Positions 42,867 to 51,917 of a stretch of 64,000 bases of DNA are shown one piece after another. Positions within the stretch are counted from its first letter, which is position 1, and every line of letters begins with the position of its first letter. The DNA lies in NCBI RefSeq assembly GCF_000712595.1, contig NZ_JOTN01000007.1, forward strand, positions 124,001-188,000, read 5' to 3'. The stretch comes from Bacillus manliponensis. GTDB taxonomy: Bacteria > Bacillota > Bacilli > Bacillales > Bacillaceae_G. The position numbers and the translations under genes were made by a program. The notes under the pieces were generated by a model. That model saw nothing but the letters and a program-made list of their open reading frames with translations. It made no database searches and was not told where the DNA came from.

Positions 42867-44251
42867 ACCACTTCTGATTGGGTATTTTCTTTGTTATATG
42901 TTTCTTCATCTAATTCACCAAGCCATTTACTAGAAACAAGCCCAGCTGTCATAGATCCACTTACGTTTAATGCAGTACGCCCCATATCAATTAATGGTTC
43001 AACAGAGATTAATAGAGCAACAATCTCGATTGGCAGATTCATTGTAGATAGGACGATAAGTGCTGCGAATGTTGCACCACCACCAACACCAGCTACACCA
43101 AATGAGCTAATCGCGATAACAGCAATTAATGTTAGCATAAATTTTGGATCTAACGGATTGATACCAACTGTTGGAGCAACCATCATTGCAAGCATTGCTG
43201 GATAAATACCTGCGCATCCATTTTGACCAATCGATACGCCAAATGATGCTGAGAAGTTTGAAATCCCTTCAGAAATACCAAGCTGTTCCTTTTGTGTTTT
43301 AATATTTAATGGCAGTGCACCTGCACTTGAACGAGATGTAAATGCAAATGTTAACACCGGGAATACTTTTTTCACAAACTGGATAGGATTTAATCCTGTT
43401 AATGAAATGAGTAGTAAATGAATGATAAACATGGTAATCATTGCAACATAAGATGCTAGCACAAAGTTTCCTAGCTTTAAGATGGAATTTAAGTCACTGC
43501 TAGATACCATTTTTGTCATAAGTGCAAGCACACCGTATGGAGTAAGGCGTAAAATTAATGTTACCATACGCATTACAATTGCATACACAGCATCGAGACC
43601 CTTCTTGAATACTTCTGCTTGTTCTGGATGCTTGCGTCTTACGCCTAAAAAGGCAATTCCAATAAACGCTGTAAAAATAACGACAGAAATCGTTGATGTA
43701 GGGCGAGCTCCTGTTAAATCTAGAAATGGATTTGCAGGTAATAATTCTAGTATTTGTTGTGGGATTGATGCTCCTTCAACTGATGTAAAGCGTTCTTCTA
43801 CTACTTTTAGGCGCTCTGTTTCCGCAGTTCCTTGTTGTAAATCTGTTGCTTCAATGTTAAATCCAGCACTTGCTGCAATTCCGACAGCAGCTGAAATAGC
43901 AGTTGTTAAAAGTAAAATGCCGATAATAAAACCACTAATTTTTCCAAGGTTATTTGTTAGTTTTAATTTTGTAAATGCTGAAAGAATTGATACGACAATA
44001 AGTGGCATAACAATCATTTGTAGTAGTTTTACATAACCACTTCCGATTAGATTAAACCAGTTATTTGATTGTACGATAACATCTGAAGTCGGATCATAAA
44101 AGAATTGTAAAATAAGTCCGTAAGAAATTCCGATTCCAAGCGCTGTAAATACACGTTTATTAAATGAAACATATTTACGCTGCATGTAATATAATACGCC
44201 GACTAAAACAAGCATAATAGCAATATTAGCCACGATTAACAATGTGTCCAT
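42860..44251 (-). CDS. tcyP: Dicarboxylate/amino acid:cation symporter, TcyP-like
   Basis: A 463-aa DAACS-family transporter with about eight membrane segments plus re-entrant loops: QMIVMPLIVVSILSAFTKL, FTSRSSAGALPLNI, SFGVAGVGGGATFAALIV and SVEPLIDMGRTALNVSGS are the family motifs. The sequence resembles B. subtilis TcyP (YhcL), the L-cystine symporter, more than the DctP or GltT type. GGGGAAAC is before the start. Substrate prediction (cystine) is likely but not certain. Confidence 0.85.
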   Translation of the reverse strand: MDTLLIVANIAIMLVLVGVLYYMQRKYVSFNKRVFTALGIGISYGLILQFFYDPTSDVIVQSNNWFNLIGSGYVKLLQMIVMPLIVVSILSAFTKLKLTNNLGKISGFIIGILLLTTAISAAVGIAASAGFNIEATDLQQGTAETERLKVVEERFTSVEGASIPQQILELLPANPFLDLTGARPTSTISVVIFTAFIGIAFLGVRRKHPEQAEVFKKGLDAVYAIVMRMVTLILRLTPYGVLALMTKMVSSSDLNSILKLGNFVLASYVAMITMFIIHLLLISLTGLNPIQFVKKVFPVLTFAFTSRSSAGALPLNIKTQKEQLGISEGISNFSASFGVSIGQNGCAGIYPAMLAMMVAPTVGINPLDPKFMLTLIAVIAISSFGVAGVGGGATFAALIVLSTMNLPIEIVALLISVEPLIDMGRTALNVSGSMTAGLVSSKWLGELDEETYNKENTQSEVVA

Positions 44252-44457
44252 GTTGTTTCCCCTCTTTCCGAGCTGTTACATCAAATATATTTCAATAAAA
44301 CCTATAAGTCAACTAGGGAATTAAAAAATGTGGAAAAATTTATCTCAATGAATAAAGTGCGGCTAACTGCTTTAGCATAAACAGATAACCGCATTTGTGA
44401 AAAAATAATTGAATTGAGAAAAACATAGTGTGACGGTTGGAATTAAAAGTGGTTTCG

Positions 44458-45024
44458 TTATTTGTCTTTCTTTACGTCAATTGTCATCTTTCCGATATTT
44501 TCTTTTCCGTTTTTTAAAGTTATTTTTGTACGTCCTGCTTCTTGAAATGTATAAGGAGGGAGTTCATATATGCTTTTAATTTGAAATGCTCTTTTTACAT
44601 CTTGTATGGATTCATTATGAAGCTTTGACATATGTGGCTTCCATACCGTTTCTTTTCCAGTTGGATATTGAATATGAAATTCAGTATTAGTGTGATTAAT
44701 TTCTTTCCAAGAAACAAGCATAATAGTTGTTTCCTTCCCTTGCTTCACAAGTGAATCAGAATAGTACCCTAATTCTCCGATGTTTCCGAATACCGTATAA
44801 TTGTTGTTATTCACTTCGATGTCAATATAAGAAAGTTGGTATGTTACTTTATGGTAGATACCATATGAAAAGGTGAGGATTGCTGCGATGGTAATCCATG
44901 TTAGGAGTACTTTTAGTTTTTTTCCTTGAAAACTTACCATCATGGCGGAGTTTGGAGCAAATTTTTGTGCGAATAGAAAAGAGAGGACAATGAGAAACAA
45001 ACAAATGCCAATGAATATATACAT
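44458..45024 (-). CDS. Uncharacterised membrane-anchored protein
   Basis: A 188-aa protein with two N-terminal membrane segments (IFIGICLFLIVLSFLFA and LLTWITIAAILTFSYGIYH) and a C-terminal extracytoplasmic domain of about 130 residues of beta-strand character (IDIEVNNNNYTVFGNIGELGYY). AAGGAGGGAATG precedes the ATG. Not recognised. Confidence 0.7.
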   Translation of the reverse strand: MYIFIGICLFLIVLSFLFAQKFAPNSAMMVSFQGKKLKVLLTWITIAAILTFSYGIYHKVTYQLSYIDIEVNNNNYTVFGNIGELGYYSDSLVKQGKETTIMLVSWKEINHTNTEFHIQYPTGKETVWKPHMSKLHNESIQDVKRAFQIKSIYELPPYTFQEAGRTKITLKNGKENIGKMTIDVKKDK

Positions 45025-45174
45025 TATTCATTCCCTCCTTACGTAAGGATAGAAGTCTTTCTGTTTTTGTTTCTAATATATTCTGCTGTTGTAAGTTACA
45101 TGTTTATGGCAAGTGTATAAATTAAGAAAGGACGAAGCCTAACGATAAGACTTCATCCTGCAATAAAGATGCTT

Positions 45175-45417
45175 TTAATGTCCAACGCTAGGTGTGAAAA
45201 GGAATGTGGTGTAGTATGTAAAACCGATGAAGAAGACTGTTAAATACGCACCAAATACATAAAGATACATGCGCTCTGTTAATTTTAAATAACTTAAAAG
45301 TACGAAAAATCCTGTTTGTCCTAAAAATAATAACGAAACAGCTTCCATATCCCCTACATAAAACATGACCGCAAAAATACCAGTCCAAAAGCCGAGAACG
45401 CGAAACATACGATCCAT
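45175..45417 (-). CDS. yqgY: DUF2626 family membrane protein
   Basis: An 80-aa protein with three hydrophobic segments (VLGFWTGIFAVMFYVGDM, AVSLLFLGQTGFFVLLSYL, LYVFGAYLTVFFIGFTYY). Matches the DUF2626 family (YqgY of B. subtilis), function unknown. AAAAAGGGGGGAATC is the ribosome binding site. Confidence 0.85.
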   Translation of the reverse strand: MDRMFRVLGFWTGIFAVMFYVGDMEAVSLLFLGQTGFFVLLSYLKLTERMYLYVFGAYLTVFFIGFTYYTTFLFTPSVGH

Positions 45418-45576
45418 ACGATTCCCCCCTTTTTGTATGAACTTAAAGTCTCTCCTTAATTATAATTCACTTTTCTAACTATTGTAAACATTTACAAAAT
45501 AAGAAGCCGGATTATGCTGACTTCTTATTTTTATTTTGCATTGTTTCGTTGTTGTGCGTTAGGAAAGAGAACTAAT

Positions 45577-45656
45577 TTTTATCCCGCAAAAGCCCGATTG
45601 GTCAGGCTAACACTCAGTGGAGGATGAAGAACCCACTGAGTGAAGTTCCACTTTAT
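45577..45656 (+). repeat. Dispersed repeat family 1, copy C (hairpin 1 missing)
   Basis: Begins TTTTATCCCGC, goes straight to AAAGCCCGATTGGTCAGGC, then hairpin 2 ACTCAGTGG...CCACTGAGT and ends GAAGTTCCACTTTATA. The TTA at 45653-45655 in this end is the stop codon of the regulator gene on the opposite strand. Confidence 0.8.
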
Positions 45657-46348
45657 ATAGAAAGTCGATAGTTACAAGATTTGCAACCGTCTAATATGTT
45701 ATCTTGTCTTGTTAATTCTATATTGGAAAATAAAACTTCAAATATCCCTTTCATCATATTCCCATGCATTGCGCACATTTCTTTTGGATGTTGAACGGCT
45801 ACTTCTTTAAATGGACAATTGTGTACTTCATAAAAAACTTTTCCATCTTTTATATTCAACTCGAAAGCCGGAGATAAGCCAGCTGTTGATAAAACTTCTT
45901 TTGCAATTTGTACTTTTTGTTCAATTGTTAATTCTGTTTCATCTATATTTAAACGATGCAAATGTTGTGTCATAATCTCTTTTCCGAATTGCTTGCCTGT
46001 TTCATAAAGTGCCTCTTCTCCGATTTTTCCGAGGCTTAGTAACGAGTTACATGCGATTTGAGCAAGCGTGCGGTAGTCACGAAATGGGAATTGTAGCTGA
46101 ATGACATCTTCAGATAATGCATATAATCGACTCGGTCTTCCGCCTTTTCCTGTTTTCTTTGTTTCGGATGTTAACATATTTACATCCTCTAATTTTGAGA
46201 GATGTAGGCGAGCTACGTTTGGGTGAATATTGAATTCATCTGCAATTTCTTGTACTGTTACGTCACTATGTTTTTGTGAAATATATTTATAAATGTAATA
46301 GCGTGTTGGATCGGATAATACGCCTGTTATTTTTAAAGTTTGTTCCAT
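45653..46348 (-). CDS. ArsR/DeoR-type HTH regulator with Cys-containing ligand domain
   Basis: A 231-aa regulator. Residues 1-80 are a winged helix (LSDPTRYYIYKYISQKHSDVTV, HPNVARLHLSKLEDV). The C-terminal 130 residues include HNCPFKE, EMCAMHG and DGCKSCNYRL. The Cys arrangement resembles SufR-type iron-sulfur sensing regulators, or a 4-vinyl-reductase-like fold; a metal or redox ligand is likely but unproven. ATG at 46348 with AAGGTGG upstream is preferred to the GTG four codons earlier. Its stop codon lies inside a repeat. Confidence 0.75.
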   Translation of the reverse strand: MEQTLKITGVLSDPTRYYIYKYISQKHSDVTVQEIADEFNIHPNVARLHLSKLEDVNMLTSETKKTGKGGRPSRLYALSEDVIQLQFPFRDYRTLAQIACNSLLSLGKIGEEALYETGKQFGKEIMTQHLHRLNIDETELTIEQKVQIAKEVLSTAGLSPAFELNIKDGKVFYEVHNCPFKEVAVQHPKEMCAMHGNMMKGIFEVLFSNIELTRQDNILDGCKSCNYRLSI

Positions 46349-46574
46349 TACAATCGCCACCTTTTTTACATTATCAAGAATACTAACATTATAATATAGA
46401 TAAAGCTGTATAATAATGGTTTTCTGTAATGGTTCATTAATTGTTCATAATTTCACAAACTTAATGGTGTTTTTTTATATGTAAAGCGATAGAATTTATC
46501 TGGGAAAACGAAAAAATCATGATTTTTCTTTTTACAGCCCTCATGATATATACATAGTGAGGAGGCGATAAAAC

Positions 46575-47618
46575 ATGAAGAGTGTCGAACGGTTTGCAGA
46601 TAATTTAGTGAAAGAAGCATGTATGTTACGAGCATCAGATATCCATATTATTCCGCGTCATGAAGATGCAGTTGTGCAGTTCAGAATTGACAGAGATTTA
46701 GTAACAAAGTATTACATCGCAAAGGAATTTGGAGAACGCCTTGTGTCACATTTTAAATTTCTAGCTTCAATGGATATTGGAGAAAGAAGAAAACCACAAA
46801 ATGGGGCACTACAGATGCAAATAAAAGAAGCAGATGTGTATTTACGATTATCAACGTTACCAACTATTTATTATGAAAGTCTTGTTATTCGAATTCATCT
46901 TCAAGGCTCAACGGAGCACCTCTCTCATCTTTCATTATTTCCAAATACCGCTACAAAACTTCTCTCCTTTTTACATCATTCCCACGGTTTATTAATATTT
47001 ACAGGCCCAACTGGTTCTGGTAAAACAACAACGATTTATTCTTTATTAGAAGTAGCAAAGAAGCAAGGATTACGCCGTATTGTAACCCTCGAAGATCCAG
47101 TAGAGAAAAGAAAAGAAGGTTTATTACAGATTCAAATTAATGAAAAAGCAGGAATTACGTATGCAGCAGGATTAAAGGCTATTTTACGACATGATCCAGA
47201 TATTATTTTAGTTGGAGAAATTAGAGATGAGGAAACCGCTAAAATAGCAATTCGAGCAAGTTTAACAGGTCATTTAGTATTAACGACGTTGCATACGAAC
47301 GATGCAAAGGGAGCAGTGCTACGCCTGTTAGATTTCGGTGTTACACTTCAAGAAATTGAACAAGCATTGTTGGCAGTTGCTGCGCAAAGGCTTGTTGAGT
47401 TGAAATGTCCGTTTTGTCAAAAGAGATGTTCTCCTTTATGTAAGAAAATGAGGAAAGTGCGTCGTGCTAGCATTTATGAGGTGTTATATAGAAATGAGCT
47501 GAAAAAAGTAATTCGTGAGGCACAAGGGGAAAATGTAACGTATTGTTATATGACTTTGCAAGATTGTATCCGAAAAGGAAAAGCTTTAGGTTTTTTAGAA
47601 GAGGATATGTATGTTTAA
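46575..47618 (+). CDS. comGA: Competence traffic ATPase ComGA
   Basis: A 347-aa type II/IV secretion-like ATPase: GPTGSGKTTT Walker A, TLEDPVE, VGEIRDEETAKIAIRASLTGHLVLTTLHTND Walker B and His box, and a CPFCQKRC zinc pair. It powers pseudopilus assembly for DNA uptake. Starts after GGAGGCG. The upstream 46512-46527 palindrome AAAAATCATGATTTTT is a possible ComK-related site, but the A/T spacing does not fit the standard AAAA-N5-TTTT box well. Confidence 0.95.
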   Translation: MKSVERFADNLVKEACMLRASDIHIIPRHEDAVVQFRIDRDLVTKYYIAKEFGERLVSHFKFLASMDIGERRKPQNGALQMQIKEADVYLRLSTLPTIYYESLVIRIHLQGSTEHLSHLSLFPNTATKLLSFLHHSHGLLIFTGPTGSGKTTTIYSLLEVAKKQGLRRIVTLEDPVEKRKEGLLQIQINEKAGITYAAGLKAILRHDPDIILVGEIRDEETAKIAIRASLTGHLVLTTLHTNDAKGAVLRLLDFGVTLQEIEQALLAVAAQRLVELKCPFCQKRCSPLCKKMRKVRRASIYEVLYRNELKKVIREAQGENVTYCYMTLQDCIRKGKALGFLEEDMYV

Positions 47619-48645
47619 CAAAATGAAGTGGCGTTTGCATGAGCAAGCATTATTAATGAAGCGCCTTGGTGAATTATTAACAAAAGGATACTCTTTGTTA
47701 CATGCTCTCGAATTTCTTCAATTACACTTGCAGGCAGAAAAGAAAAAGCAGCTTTGCAGTGTAATTGAAGAGTTGAAAAAAGGACGTAGTTTACATGATG
47801 TATTTCAGCAGTTAACATTTCACGCCGATTTATTAAGTTATTTGTTTTACGCAGAGAAACATGGTGATATAGCTTTTGCATTGCAGCAAGGAAGTGTATT
47901 GCTTCAGCACAAGGATAAACGGCAAAAAGATATTATGAAAGTGCTACGTTATCCTCTATTTTTATCTGTATTTTTATTAGCGATTCTTCTTGTTTTTAAT
48001 CTTGTTCTTTTACCCCAGTTTTCAACATTATACAAGTCATTACAAACTGAAACATCTTCCTTTACAGATACGATTTTAACATGTATAGAGCTTTTGCCAT
48101 ATGTAATCGGTGGGTTTCTTAGTTTGTTGGGCATAGCTGTGTTTATCTATATTTTCTATATAAAACAAATGCACTCTGTTAAAAGGATGGATATGTTTAT
48201 GCGGTTGCCAATGATAAATTCATTTTTACGTTTGATGAATTCTCATTATTTTGCTACGCAGCTTAGTGCATTGTTACAAGGGGGACTTTCAGTTTTAGAA
48301 GCGTTAACGTTAATGAGTGAACAGAAGCATCAACCGTTTTTTCAATATGAGGCGATTTATATAAAAGATTTACTGACAAAAGGAGAACAATTGGATTGTA
48401 TTTTGATGAACCGTCGTTATTATGAGCTTGAACTTTCTTTTATTATGACTCATGGGCAGGCGAATGGAAATTTAGCAGCGGAACTAAGGGACTATAGTGA
48501 AATGATTGTGGAAAAAACAGAAGAAAAAATGAATAAGACGTTGTTTATTATACAGCCAATTTTATTTGCATGTATCGGTCTTACAGTAGTACTTATGTAT
48601 TTGGCGATGATTATGCCGATGTTTCAAATGATGGATACGATGTAA
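47611..48645 (+). CDS. comGB: Competence pseudopilus membrane protein ComGB
   Basis: A 344-aa GspF/PilC-type membrane protein with about three hydrophobic segments (PLFLSVFLLAILLVFNLVLL, YVIGGFLSLLGIAVFIYIF, FIIQPILFACIGLTVVLMYLA). Two repeats of the GspF helical domain are visible. Overlaps comGA by 8 nt. It is the platform for pseudopilin assembly. Confidence 0.94.
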   Translation: MFNKMKWRLHEQALLMKRLGELLTKGYSLLHALEFLQLHLQAEKKKQLCSVIEELKKGRSLHDVFQQLTFHADLLSYLFYAEKHGDIAFALQQGSVLLQHKDKRQKDIMKVLRYPLFLSVFLLAILLVFNLVLLPQFSTLYKSLQTETSSFTDTILTCIELLPYVIGGFLSLLGIAVFIYIFYIKQMHSVKRMDMFMRLPMINSFLRLMNSHYFATQLSALLQGGLSVLEALTLMSEQKHQPFFQYEAIYIKDLLTKGEQLDCILMNRRYYELELSFIMTHGQANGNLAAELRDYSEMIVEKTEEKMNKTLFIIQPILFACIGLTVVLMYLAMIMPMFQMMDTM

Positions 48646-48657
48646 GGAGGATGAAAT

Positions 48658-48963
48658 ATGAAAAATGAAAAAGGGTTCACCTTATTAGAAATGTTACTTG
48701 TTATGCTTGTTATTTCTGTTTTGTTACTTCTTATTATTCCAAATGTGATTAAACAAAAAGATTCTGTTCAAGGAAAAGGATGCGATGCATTTGTGAAATC
48801 TGTAGAAACACAAGTTGAAACGTATAGATTAGAGCATGATACAATTCCAACTGTACAAGAGTTGCATGAGAAAAAATATATTACAAAAGATGCTTGTCCA
48901 GATGGGAGAACGATTTCAATCCATCCTGATACTGGCCTTGTTGAGGTAGAAGGCGAATCGTGA
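48658..48963 (+). CDS. comGC: Major competence pseudopilin ComGC
   Basis: A 101-aa prepilin with cleavage site EKG|FTLLEML (Glu5 present) and a 20-residue hydrophobic helix. Two Cys, in KGCDAF and DACPDG, may form the stabilising disulfide known for ComGC. TAAGGAGGATG precedes the ATG, a very strong ribosome binding site consistent with a major subunit. Confidence 0.95.
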   Translation: MKNEKGFTLLEMLLVMLVISVLLLLIIPNVIKQKDSVQGKGCDAFVKSVETQVETYRLEHDTIPTVQELHEKKYITKDACPDGRTISIHPDTGLVEVEGES

Positions 48964-49394
48964 AAGAAGAGGGATTTACTTTACTAGAGATGTTGCTCGT
49001 TCTTGGAGTCATTTCAATATTAAGTGTCATAACATATTTCAATCTTTATCCACTATATGAAAAAAAGAAAGCCGAACAATTTGTTGAGCAATTTTCGCAA
49101 GATGTTCTACTTATGCAGCAGTTTGCAATTAGCCATCGGAACTATTACACGTTACGATGGTTTCCTCACCAATCTATGTATAGCATTTCAGCGACGGGCG
49201 GTAGTAAACCTGTATTTCAAAGGTATTATGATGAAGCTATAGAAGTGGATTTATACACATTTCCAAATCCAATGACGTATAGTTCAACTGGCAACATTAA
49301 TCGAGGCGGAACGATTATCATTACGTATAAATCACTCACGTATCGCATCGTATTTCAGCTTGGTCGGGGGAGATTTACGTATTATGAAATGTGA
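48960..49394 (+). CDS. comGD: Minor competence pseudopilin ComGD
   Basis: A 144-aa prepilin-like protein. GTG start overlaps the comGC stop (GTGA). Prepilin site KEEG|FTLLEML followed by a hydrophobic helix. Minor pseudopilins initiate and cap the pilus. Confidence 0.93.
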   Translation: MKEEGFTLLEMLLVLGVISILSVITYFNLYPLYEKKKAEQFVEQFSQDVLLMQQFAISHRNYYTLRWFPHQSMYSISATGGSKPVFQRYYDEAIEVDLYTFPNPMTYSSTGNINRGGTIIITYKSLTYRIVFQLGRGRFTYYEM

Positions 49395-49701
49395 GAAAGG
49401 ATCTGTCATGCTTGAAATGCTAGTGTCGTTAATTTTACTTATGATGGTAGCATCACTTATATTCCCGCAAACACTTCTTATTATGAAGGAACGAAAAAAT
49501 ATACAGATGAAGTATAAAGCACAAGTATTATTGCAAGAGGAAGCAGCTTTATATTTGTATGAAAATGGAGAAATGTTGCCGAAAGTAAAAGAAGAAGAGG
49601 GGATAACGTATATGCTAAGGTGGGAAGATGAAAAAGTTTGTGTATTATGGGAAGATGTAAGGCAACATGAAATGAAACGGTGCCGTTATGTTGAAAAATA
49701 A
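49384..49701 (+). CDS. comGE: Minor competence pseudopilin ComGE
   Basis: A 105-aa protein starting at ATG 49384, overlapping comGD by 11 nt. Prepilin-like site CEKG|SVMLEML with Glu5 and a hydrophobic helix (VSLILLMMVASLIFPQ). The longer frame to 49360 does not fit. GAGATTTACGT-type weak ribosome binding site suggests coupling. Confidence 0.9.
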   Translation: MKCEKGSVMLEMLVSLILLMMVASLIFPQTLLIMKERKNIQMKYKAQVLLQEEAALYLYENGEMLPKVKEEEGITYMLRWEDEKVCVLWEDVRQHEMKRCRYVEK

Positions 49702-50125
49702 ACAAGGATTTACATTGCTTGAGATGTTGCTATGTTTATTTTTTTTATCATTGTTTCTTTTATTATTTCCACGGTTACACCTATTATTTGTTGAAGTTCC
49801 ACACGCAGAGCAAATTAGTAACTGGGAGTGGAATGTTTTTTTGCATCAAGTGCAATTAGAATTCCATGATGTAAGTAAAGGACGTGGAAGTGGAAGGATA
49901 GTTATATTTCAATCAGAGAGTGGAAATACGATTATGTATACGACTTCAGGAAGCAGAGTTGTCCGGAAAGTGAACGGTGAGGGCCATGAAGTATTGTTGC
50001 AAAAAGTAAAATATATATCTTATGAATTAACACCACATACATTATGGATACGTGTACAAGATGAGAGTGGTAAAATCCTTCATGGTGTGGTAACGCGGTA
50101 CTCTTCTTTAGAGGTATCAATGTGA
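49688..50125 (+). CDS. comGF: Minor competence pseudopilin ComGF
   Basis: A 145-aa prepilin-like protein, site NKQG|FTLLEML, hydrophobic helix CLFFLSLFLLLFPRL and a beta-rich C-terminal region (VVRKVNGEGHEVLLQKV). Overlaps comGE by 14 nt. Confidence 0.93.
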   Translation: MLKNKQGFTLLEMLLCLFFLSLFLLLFPRLHLLFVEVPHAEQISNWEWNVFLHQVQLEFHDVSKGRGSGRIVIFQSESGNTIMYTTSGSRVVRKVNGEGHEVLLQKVKYISYELTPHTLWIRVQDESGKILHGVVTRYSSLEVSM

Positions 50126-50499
50126 AAAACGAACATGGATTTACAATGCCAGGTACATTAGTGCTCCTCTTTTTATTATTTTCGTTTTTTATATATGAAG
50201 TAAATGCACTTGTGACAGATCAGATGTTTTATGAAGAAGCTGAAACTTTGTTTATATTAGATGAAGTAATGCAACAAGCTGTTATTGATGTGAAAGATGA
50301 AGTGATAGAAGAAGAGGGACAAGGAGAAGTTTTTTATTCATACAAAAGTGGAGATGTAATAGGAAGTTATGTAGTTGAAGAAAGAGTTGCTTTTATTACA
50401 TTGCAATGTATTGTAAAAGGAAATCAATCATATACAGTTAATTTTCAGTATAATAAAGAAAATGGCAGCATTACAAACTGGAGGGAGACAACAAGTTAA
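50122..50499 (+). CDS. comGG: Minor competence pseudopilin ComGG
   Basis: A 125-aa protein, site [11 protein letters not shown] followed by a hydrophobic helix. Position 5 is Gly rather than Glu, as in B. subtilis ComGG, where the site is also atypical. GTG start overlaps comGF by 4 nt (GTGA). Low sequence conservation is typical. Confidence 0.9.
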   Translation: MKNEHGFTMPGTLVLLFLLFSFFIYEVNALVTDQMFYEEAETLFILDEVMQQAVIDVKDEVIEEEGQGEVFYSYKSGDVIGSYVVEERVAFITLQCIVKGNQSYTVNFQYNKENGSITNWRETTS

Positions 50500-50500
50500 G

Positions 50501-50998
50501 ATGAAAGCGATATATATTACAGGTTTTATGGGAGCAGGAAAAACAACCGTAGGTAAAGCTTTAAGTGAGGTGCTGGATCTTCCAGTTATAGATACGGATC
50601 AAGAAATTGAGAGGAAATATGGGAAAATCATTCGGGATATTTTTGCGGAGGAAGGGGAAAATGTTTTTCGGCAATATGAAAGTGAAATGTTACAATCTGT
50701 GCCGACAATAAATACAATTATTACAACAGGAGGAGGGATTGTTGAAAAGGAAATCAATCGAAGTTGGATGGCGAAACATGGAATTAATATTTATTTATAT
50801 TGTGATCCACATGTTATTGCTGCACGTCTTCATGAAGATATAACAAGGCCGCTATTTCAAAAAGAAAATATTGAAGCGTTTATTGAGAAATTTAAACAGC
50901 GTGAGCCACTTTATGAAGAGGCAACAATCAAAGTGAATACAACTAATAAACAAGTTAAGGATATTGTAAAAGAAATTAAGATGAAGATTAATGTGTAA
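50501..50998 (+). CDS. aroK: Shikimate kinase AroK
   Basis: A 165-aa kinase: [14 protein letters not shown] Walker A, DTDQEIE, FRQYE, TTGGGIV and RPLF are conserved. It phosphorylates shikimate in aromatic amino acid synthesis. It begins 1 nt after comGG. The GGAGGG purine run is 15 nt before the ATG, an unusually long gap, and no other start in frame fits better. Placement in the competence transcript is notable. Confidence 0.94.
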   Translation: MKAIYITGFMGAGKTTVGKALSEVLDLPVIDTDQEIERKYGKIIRDIFAEEGENVFRQYESEMLQSVPTINTIITTGGGIVEKEINRSWMAKHGINIYLYCDPHVIAARLHEDITRPLFQKENIEAFIEKFKQREPLYEEATIKVNTTNKQVKDIVKEIKMKINV

Positions 50999-51035
50999 AG
51001 AAAATGGGCATACTCATGTAGTAGAGGTGAGTAAA

Positions 51036-51236
51036 ATGTCTACAAATGATTATATAAGATATGTTACACAACAATTTGTGTCGTATATGGATGTACCAAA
51101 AGAAGATCGGAAGCAAAAGCGTCAACAGCGCCGTGCAGAGCGTGAGCCATTTTTAAATCGCTGGTTTGGAATTGTTCCGTTTAGTGCTGCTTTTGTATAC
51201 GAGAGAGTGAAGAAAAAACGAAAAAAATCTAGTTAA
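51036..51236 (+). CDS. yqzE: YqzE family protein
   Basis: A 66-aa basic protein, MSTNDYIRYVTQQFVSYMD..., with KQKRQQRRAERE and a C-terminal KKKRKKSS. AGAGGTGA precedes the ATG at 51036. In B. subtilis yqzE follows comGG directly; here aroK intervenes. A ComK-regulated gene of unknown function there. Confidence 0.85.
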   Translation: MSTNDYIRYVTQQFVSYMDVPKEDRKQKRQQRRAEREPFLNRWFGIVPFSAAFVYERVKKKRKKSS

Positions 51237-51289
51237 CAATTGTAATAAATTACAACTAGAAATCGTTATATATGTCATAGTAAAATTTA

Positions 51290-51368
51290 TAGCGCCGAGA
51301 TTTTTCGTCATAAATCGACGCTATACCTAAAAATAACGCCATGGACCTTGGTCTTGGCGTTATTTTGA
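51290..51368 (+). terminator. Terminator(s) of the comG-aroK-yqzE operon
   Basis: Two hairpins follow: TATAGCG...CGCTATA (about 51290-51325, with internal mismatches) and AAAATAACGCCA/TGGCGTTATTTT (51329-51366), the latter with a T-rich 3' side that is probably the operon terminator. Confidence 0.6.
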
Positions 51369-51480
51369 TGTAAGGGAATTTCAAGAGTGAGTTACTGTTT
51401 GAGGAATCAATATGTAAATGTTGATTAAAGTGAGAATTATTTGATAAAAAATATTAAATTAAAAAGATTTTAATGTAATA

Positions 51481-51510
51481 TTGACTTTAATATTGTGATT
51501 TATATATAAT
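51481..51510 (+). promoter_or_regulatory. Sigma-A promoter of the candidate ncRNA
   Basis: TTGACT (51481-51486) and TATAAT (51505-51510) with 18-nt spacing; transcription would begin near 51517. No ORF with a ribosome binding site follows within the next 210 bp. Confidence 0.65.
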
Positions 51511-51516
51511 TAATTA

Positions 51517-51733
51517 AAGAAGGCAAGCTTTTTCTTTTGGACAAGTAATATGCCGGTGCTGCGTAAACGTCTTCAGTACGTACAAAACGTAGAATAAAAA
51601 GAAATTTTATCCGCTATTTCCGTTTACTATTTATGTAAGCTCTCAAGTTAGGGTGTCGTCTATGATGAATAGTGAGATAAAAATATAATATAAAAACGAT
51701 TGTCTCTAGCGAGACAATCGTTTTTATATTATA
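51517..51733 (+). ncRNA. Candidate small RNA of about 215 nt
   Basis: Bounded by a near-consensus promoter and a strong terminator (23-bp perfect stem, 51684-51706 with 51711-51733, loop TAGC). The interior lacks a credible ORF. Does not match 6S, SRP, tmRNA or RNase P motifs that I know. Could instead be a decayed gene or a leader of an unknown transcript. Confidence 0.5.
51684..51733 (+). terminator. Strong hairpin (23-bp stem) at end of candidate ncRNA
   Basis: The arms contain AAAAACGATTGTCTC and GAGACAATCGTTTTT around loop TAGC, with A/T-rich flanks that extend the stem. T-run is within the stem. Confidence 0.8.
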
Positions 51734-51737
51734 ATAA

Positions 51738-51904
51738 GTAAAACGCTTACATTTTAAGAGCGTATGTTCACAAAATTGTTTAAAATTCATATTATAACTA
51801 TGTCTATGTTGTTTTATAATAAGGCTAAGTAATTATATGAGTACAATATACAATACTATGAAATAAATAATATGTAACATATATAAATGTAAACGCTAAC
51901 AAAA
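51738..51904 (+). promoter_or_regulatory. Upstream region with two cre-like (CcpA) sites
   Basis: TGTAAACGCTAACA at 51888-51901 matches the CcpA consensus TGWAARCGYTWWCA fully; GTAAAACGCTTACA at 51738-51751 matches 12 of 14. TATAAT at 51815-51820 is a likely -10. The downstream site, between promoter and gene, would fit carbon catabolite repression. Confidence 0.55.
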
Positions 51905-51917
51905 AAGAGGTGGGAAT

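Noticed and set aside
42756-43205. 149-codon plus-strand ORF over the symporter gene
   Set aside because: Antisense to a clearly conserved transporter and starts inside the preceding gene.
43482-44036. 184-codon plus-strand ORF over the symporter gene
   Set aside because: Antisense shadow of the TcyP-like gene.
46511-46530. ComK box before comGA
   Set aside because: AAAAATCATGATTTTT is a perfect palindrome, but the A/T spacing is not AAAA-N5-TTTT and a second box at the required distance is not clear.
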